From Ailanthus altissimus (taxonomy: Eukaryota > Streptophyta > Magnoliopsida > Sapindales > Simaroubaceae): a stretch of DNA of 64,000 nt. Below, piece by piece: positions 58,265 to 64,000 of this stretch. Location: assembly GCA_946807835.1 (NCBI GenBank), contig OX327702.1, positions 6,324,001 through 6,388,000 of the forward strand, in the 5' to 3' direction. Within the stretch, counting starts at the first letter, position 1; each line of letters starts with the position of its first letter. A program made the translations under genes and the position numbers. The notes below the pieces were generated by a model. The model was not told where the DNA came from. It did no database searches and saw nothing but the letters and a program-made list of their open reading frames with translations.

Positions 58265-58948
58265 TGTTGGGGCACTGTAAAAAACTTAATTATGTGCGAA
58301 AGACTTTGTCCACAAGTAAAACAAGAATAAGAAAAGATCACATACTGATTTAAACAATCATACATATGGCACAAATAATTTACGTGATTCGGTAACAAAT
58401 GCTCATGTCTATGGTAGTTTATAGGATCCTAACTTCTTTTATTAGTTCAAAAAGATCTCTCACAATAGATTATCAAGAAATATAATAATAAAAAAGCTCT
58501 CAAATGATCTATCAGTGCTTTCTTGTACACACAATACTCAAGCACTCATTTGGCACTCTCTTTGTACACCCAACACTCAAGCGCTTTCTAGCTCTCAATT
58601 TTTTGTCTTGAAATTTCTTCTCTAATGCTTGATTATTCTAATGAGTTACAAGAGTTTATATAGGCTCCAAAATTTTCGTAAAATGAAAAACTGTCGAAGC
58701 TTGGCATTGCAGTGCCATAGGCCAACGTTGCGGCGTCGGTATGAATTTGATCTAGCATCATGGTGTTATAGGTTCTAAGTTCAGCATCATGATGCCTGGG
58801 CTTGGGAAAGTGCCCATTGCATGTTCGGAGACCTTCATTGCTTCCGACTTTCTATTTTCATCTCTTTCTCATTTATCCAATGCTTCCTTAGCCTCATATC
58901 AACTCAAAATCATGCTCAAACATAATTATAAATCACCAAATTCCAACA
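58265..58948 (-). mobile_element. Copia solo LTR with ctctt target duplication
   Basis: TGTTGGGGC...TTCCAACA, 684 bp, flanked by perfect ctctt at 58260-58264 and 58949-58953. The minus strand opens TGTTGGAATT. A reversed TATA (TTTATATAG) is near 58655, and four mini-palindromes are at 58703-58796. Text at 58300-58600 resembles 4130-4500 of the copia LTR near the window start. The plus-strand frame at 58789 is chance. Confidence 0.85.
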
Positions 58949-58953
58949 CTCTT

Positions 58954-59370
58954 TTAATCACCTTGAGATTTTACACTACACAAAGTAAGTAGGAAATGCA
59001 TATAGTTTTAGTCTGTCATTCATCATATCTAGAGTATATGTAATCTACATATTGTGACAAATATTTCAAAAATAATATATGAAGACTATGTTGTTTGTAT
59101 TGCTCAAATAGAGTTGAATATATCAAAGGAGATAAAATTAAATATATTTCTCTAAAATTCTTCTACATTCATGAGTTACAGCAGAGTATTAAAATTGATG
59201 TTAGACAAATATACTCCACTTAATAATTTTATAGATTTATTCACCAAATCTTTACTATAATTAACTTTTGAAAAATTAGTTTGCAAGTTTAGCATGCACC
59301 GACTAAGTAGATTATCAAACTAATGAATGCTACTTTTAGATGGTGCATATTCCTTTAGAAAAGAAATGTA
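58954..59370 (+). pseudogene. Decayed copia RNase H end
   Basis: Plus strand gives KLNIFL then LMLDKYTPLNNFIDLFTKSL, matching the copia end motif of ...SxxNLADLFTKALP, then TFEKLVCKFSMHRLS. A following stretch to about 59370 keeps faint coding character (FFFLPPVYSTRFY). It is the downstream part of the pol at 56870. Confidence 0.65.
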
Positions 59371-62338
59371 TTAGTTACAAACGTATGCTATGCTTTTTTT
59401 TTCCTTCCACCAGTTTATTCTACTAGGTTTTACTAACAAGATTTTTAATGGGGCAATATTAAACACTATTATATAGTATAGATTGTATTTATTTTACTTA
59501 AGTTTTTGTTCAATTAAGTTTTTTTAAATAATGTAAAACACAGTCAAAGTGACAAAATTGAAATGAGAGTGTTGTGAGTTTGGAATAGACAGTGGCTTCC
59601 ACCAACAGCCCCAAATCCCACATTGGTGATACAATTCCCCTCTTACCCTTTGCATTTGTATACATATGGCCATTGGCCTTTTAATGGGGATGTATAGGGA
59701 AACAAAGGTCATTAAAAGGCTTTGTTTATATTTTAGTGTAATATTTTACCTTCATTTATATATTTTTGTATCAATTTATTATTTATCTGTTAGATGAATT
59801 TAATGTGGTTAATTGAAAGAGTTTTGTAAGCTATTTTATACACCTTTTTCATTTAGCTTGTAATTTTAAGCTCTTACATATTGGTTTTTCTTTTAACTTG
59901 TAATTTTAAGTTCTTACATATTGGTTGTGAACATGAATAATGCTACAAACTATAGGATTTTCTTGAGATTGATTAGAAGTAAAAATATTTGAAAAGATAA
60001 CTTGAATGCACAAGTAAAATTTCTGAAAACCCATAAGTAACTTCTTTTAACTTATAATTTTAAACTCTTAAATATTGCTTAATTCTTATATATATATATA
60101 TATATATGTTGCTTAATTCTTTTCAAATCTAACATACTTCTATAAGTTGGTCCTTACCGTGACTTCTTTTAGATTTGTATAGTCCTCTTTTGTGTTTGCA
60201 AGTAATTATATCCTGTAACTGAATAACAATATTGTAGTAGTAGGAATAATAAAAAAATATTACACTTATATAGTTAATATACAAAGATATTCCAAATATA
60301 ATTTATGAAAAAACGATCTTTGTAATAGTGGTTCTCAATTCTTTTTTTTTTTTACCTCGGTGGTTTCACCTCAAATATGACTTTTGGAGAACCATTTTAT
60401 AATAGAGTAGTTTCACCTATTATCTCTATGTTGGTGTTAGACAGTTTATGTTATTGGAGCCCTTAATGCATATGATAATATTTTCTTATTAATGCAATTC
60501 ATTTATATATTTTGAGCATATATTAATGACCCCATATTTATCAAGTATGTAATATATGTATTATGCATTTGCTAATACAGATAATATTGATTACAAGTAT
60601 AAATTAAACAATGATCACACTTATTAATGGAAATGACATTTTTATTTAAGACTTGAGTTTTTCTACTTTTTATAGCGAATGATTTATTTTGATTATTAAA
60701 GTAGAGACTGCAAGTAGAAAAATTAGATTATATGATACAATGAACTAGACTAATGTTAATTTTGATCTAGTGAACAAAATGTTATTGATCTTAATTCACA
60801 AAAGCTTTAATAAATATGATTGAGTTTAATTTGAGCAAGTAATCAATTTACATTCATATGTTGTGTCTTTTGAGTTATTATAGAGTGCAATTCATATAAT
60901 GATCAAAACTTCAATGGCTTAGAAATACAATTTTATGAGTTGTAGGAATATATACTTATAATATAGAATCTATACTAAGTGATATTCATCTAATTTGCTT
61001 CTAAAGCTTGATCATTTAAATCTGTGGTCGGAATTTATTCAAGAAATTGTTTATTAAATAATTATATGCATTTGTATATTTCTTTACAAATATAGATATA
61101 TTGAAAAATGATCACTAGAACATTTAATGATTATAGATAAATAAGTAATTAAAAAAGGTAGAACATTTGTTTTCATAATCTACCTTTAATTATGGACAAC
61201 AATAGATTATTGGTCTAAGACCAAACTTAATTTAATTAAAAGAGTTTAAATTAAAATAGACTTTATTTATTTTTTACATGAGTTATTAGAGTGTAACTTT
61301 TGACTTTTAGTGGAAAGACTTGAATTAACTTAGAAGATCTGATAGGTCATGAAATGACTTGGATTGAGCTTTTAAGTTAGAATTAGGAAGCCTATAGTTC
61401 TATTAGTTCATCTCCCAACTTAAATCTTAATCAAACTCTATATCTTTTAGTATGATACTTATATACAGGGGAGGTAGGATATATAAAAAGTAGAATTCTT
61501 TTTTCAGATTGCATGTTTGGAGAAAGAGAATTAGGCTACTCTTTGTCTCTCAATCTATGACATTGTTTAGGAAAACCTATGTGTCTACATGTGTGAGTTT
61601 AAAATTTGAGAATAGTAAAAAAGATTGCAAGATTTAGGATAGCAAAAAATATTATAGTCAATCAATTTAAGTTTAAGAAACAAAAAATTGAGATAATACT
61701 CTAATTCTATACATGCAATTATAAGTAAGACGATTTAATTTCTACATAAATTTTTACTAAATAAAAAATATTAAAAAAAGTTTTTATTTTTATTTTTCAA
61801 CAATGGAGAGGGTGTGATCTAGATAGTATAGGTATTTTTCTCTCACCTTCGAGATTAAATACACTTTCTATTGAATTTAGACTTCTAAACTGTACTATAA
61901 TTGGACTAGATTTAGGATGAGACTTGGTAGATGTATGACGTATTATTAGTATATAAAAAATGCTAATAATAATAAATAGACTTAATTTGAATGGATCACT
62001 ATAATTGGATTAGATTCAAGATGAGACATAATAAACATAGCCAATTATTTCTGTCGTTTAGTGATTGGTGCAAGCACTTTAATTATCAAAGTACTAAAAA
62101 TTGTCTATTTCCTTCATTTATTATAGGGATTGATTATTTTCTTCTATTTATTGTGAGGGTTAACATTATACGAAATTATAATATTCTACTACTGAAATTA
62201 TTTGACCTTTAAAATCTAATACTTATAACCTTTCATTCAAAAGCCAAAGACAAATGTGTTGAGTGCTAATTATTCTAGAGTGATTATGTGTGTAATGTGT
62301 TCACCATTATGAAATATACATCTCATACATATAAATTT
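59371..62338. other. No gene seen
   Basis: AT-rich DNA. Two near-identical 42-bp copies around TTGTAATTTTAAGCTCTTAC occur at about 59854 and 59896, with a looser third at 60049. A TA dinucleotide run is at 60087-60110. A 12-base ATCCCACATTGG at 59615-59626, with a TATA-like TATACATA at 59659, is discussed under rejected items. Confidence 0.4.
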
Positions 62339-64000
62339 TGTTGGCAGAATAAGAAATCAAATTTCTCAATATGATAAACACATCAATTTAAACCGAATCA
62401 AAATATTAGTGTAATTCGAACATACCTTTGTCGATGATTCGGTGATGATTAAAACTTCTCGGAGCTCACCTTGAAGTGATTCCTTGAACAATTCTACTCT
62501 CCAACACTTAATGGGATTAGAGAAGTTAGAATGGTAACTTATATGATGGTGTAGGATTTTTGTTCTTGTACTTAAACTTTTAAAGCAAAATAAACTCTCT
62601 TTTTCACTCTTGAAACAAAACTCTTTTTGCCTTTTATTTTCCTATCAAGTCTAACTTGAAAGAAAAAGACGGATAAGTATTTGTTATGTTTAAAAGCCTT
62701 TTAAAGAGTGAAAAAAAAAAGCCCTTGGCCGATTTCCCTTTTCCTATTACATCACCATTATGCAAAAATTACCCAAGTGAATAATATATATGTTTTTACC
62801 TTTCTTTTTCATAAAATAATTAATCAAAAAGCCTTTTCTTCATTTTAATTGGACAATGGCATTTCAAATGAATTAATAAATAACAAAACAATATTTATTT
62901 TATTAAATAAATGCTTGGCCCAATTTTGTCTCTTCAAAATTAACAAAATGAAACGTCTTTCTTGTTTGACTACATTAATAAATATTAAAAGTATTTTAAT
63001 GCAAATATTTTTAAATAAATAATTAAAATCAAGATCAATATTCCCTTAATGGCCCAAGCACCATTTAAAATAATATATTAAAATACATATTTTGCCTTAT
63101 CATTACAAGACAAAACAATAAACTTTAATTATTTAATTAATCCATTAAGATAAGTGTCCAACACATTTCACATGAAAAATAATATAATAAATATCTCATG
63201 TCTATTTAAGACAAGTGTCCAACACATGCCTTAAAAAATAATATAATCAAAATCATATGCTTATTTAAATAAAATAATGTCCAATTAATTCAAAAGCCAA
63301 TGATTTAATGACATGTGTTAAGAGTACATTTTCTAGCAAAAGAGGGACCTATTTACAATATTTACAAACTATGTTTTTCACTTTACAAAGAGGTCCTTAA
63401 AATCAATCATACTTTCAAAAATCTCCTGAATCGAACCGTTCGACCTGGCTTTCTACCCCAGTGCTCAATGAATACACTTCATATTGTGATACTCTCTAGG
63501 TTTACGCTTATTTATCTTACGAAACGTTTTCAAAATTTCGTGAATGATGTCCGACACATATGTTATGGATATTATAGAACGACACATTGAACCATACAAG
63601 CTGGGTTAACCATATCCGTATAATTCTTCCGTCACCTATATCATAGAAGAGCAAAGATATAGATTCTTATCATCAAATCTCTATTTACTCATCTGTGGAC
63701 TTATCTTTAGATTCGTATCTTGATAAACAATATATACAAACAATTTTACAATATTATTTAACCTTGCAAAAAACTCTTTCCTTGGGCTTATTGTTTATGG
63801 CCATAAGACGTTCGGAGATATAATCTCGAAGTATCTAAATATACATCTCACCTATGTAATTTAACGGATCCTGTATCTATGCACACCAAACTCCATGAGT
63901 ATCAGACTATACCCAGTGACACATAGTGGTCAAAGGTCTCTGACATATGTAGAACCAAAGTATGATGGATCACTCATAAGCTCACCGTGGTGCTCAGGTC
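62339..64000 (-). mobile_element. Copia LTR related to the nested element, cut by the window end
   Basis: From about 63430 to the end the text follows 34780-35340 of the nested copia LTR (for example TACCCCAGTGCTCAATGAAT and ATGGATCACTCATAAGCTCA), in the same orientation, with many differences. The start at TGTTGGCAG (62339) is a guess; 62400-63430 matches the other LTRs poorly. The other end is outside the window. Confidence 0.6.

Noticed and set aside
59615..59666. ATCCCACATTGG with TATACATA about 32 bp downstream, like the upstream element and TATA box of plant snRNA genes
   Set aside because: No U-snRNA sequence follows at the expected start, and the first box differs from the RTCCCACATCG consensus. 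The phrase is also common in unrelated plant repeats.

Overview
The window is AT-rich plant nuclear DNA, almost certainly from a dicot; the species cannot be told from the sequence. I find no bacterial-type genes, CRISPR array, rRNA or tRNA gene. Nearly everything recognisable is transposable-element DNA: Ty3/Gypsy elements of an Athila-like lineage, a Tekay/Del-like chromovirus, several Ty1/copia elements, and two decayed hAT DNA transposons. The only candidate host gene is a short histidine/glycine-rich reading frame at 52943-53167.

Layout. 1-5002: a partial chromovirus-type LTR, a copia LTR remnant, and the 5' end of a minus-strand copia element (primer-binding site plus LTR). 5550-6899: a Gypsy solo LTR with a perfect 5-bp target duplication. 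8553-11600: a Gypsy LTR-like fragment and a dead hAT transposase. 13390-40345: a four-level nest. 40961-44515: a second dead hAT element followed by a roughly 0.25-kb tandem repeat. 47780-50990: a decayed chromovirus pol on the minus strand. 51485-52883: a solo LTR of the same family as the intact element, directly upstream of the small frame. 56870-59370: a decayed copia pol interrupted by a solo LTR with a perfect target duplication. 62339-64000: a copia LTR running off the window.

The nest. An old minus-strand Athila-like element (3' LTR at 13390-14741, gag split between 17858 and 40241) was entered by plus-strand copia DNA (17859-40235, flanks ttgta/ctgta). That holds a minus-strand copia element (22720-35911). 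Inside its reverse transcriptase region sits a young plus-strand element (25515-32904) with two 1446-bp LTRs in which I see no difference and a perfect gtacc target duplication.

The young element has a tRNA-Asp primer site, one intact 859-codon gag-protease frame and a polypurine tract, but no reverse transcriptase, RNase H or integrase core. It is a gag-bearing non-autonomous retrotransposon (TR-GAG type). Its frame appears to end in a fused remnant of the integrase C-terminus, and the older relative shows a different deletion joining gag to integrase tail.

The most unusual signal is a GC-rich module of tiny palindromes of the form CGC-(4 nt)-GCG. They are often paired 21-23 bp apart, with pairs about 28-30 bp apart. 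The module is upstream of the TATA box in the young LTR, in a second array inside that element, and with similar geometry in LTRs of different Gypsy and copia families across the window. Stems differ between units but stay complementary within a unit. I know of no named function for it.
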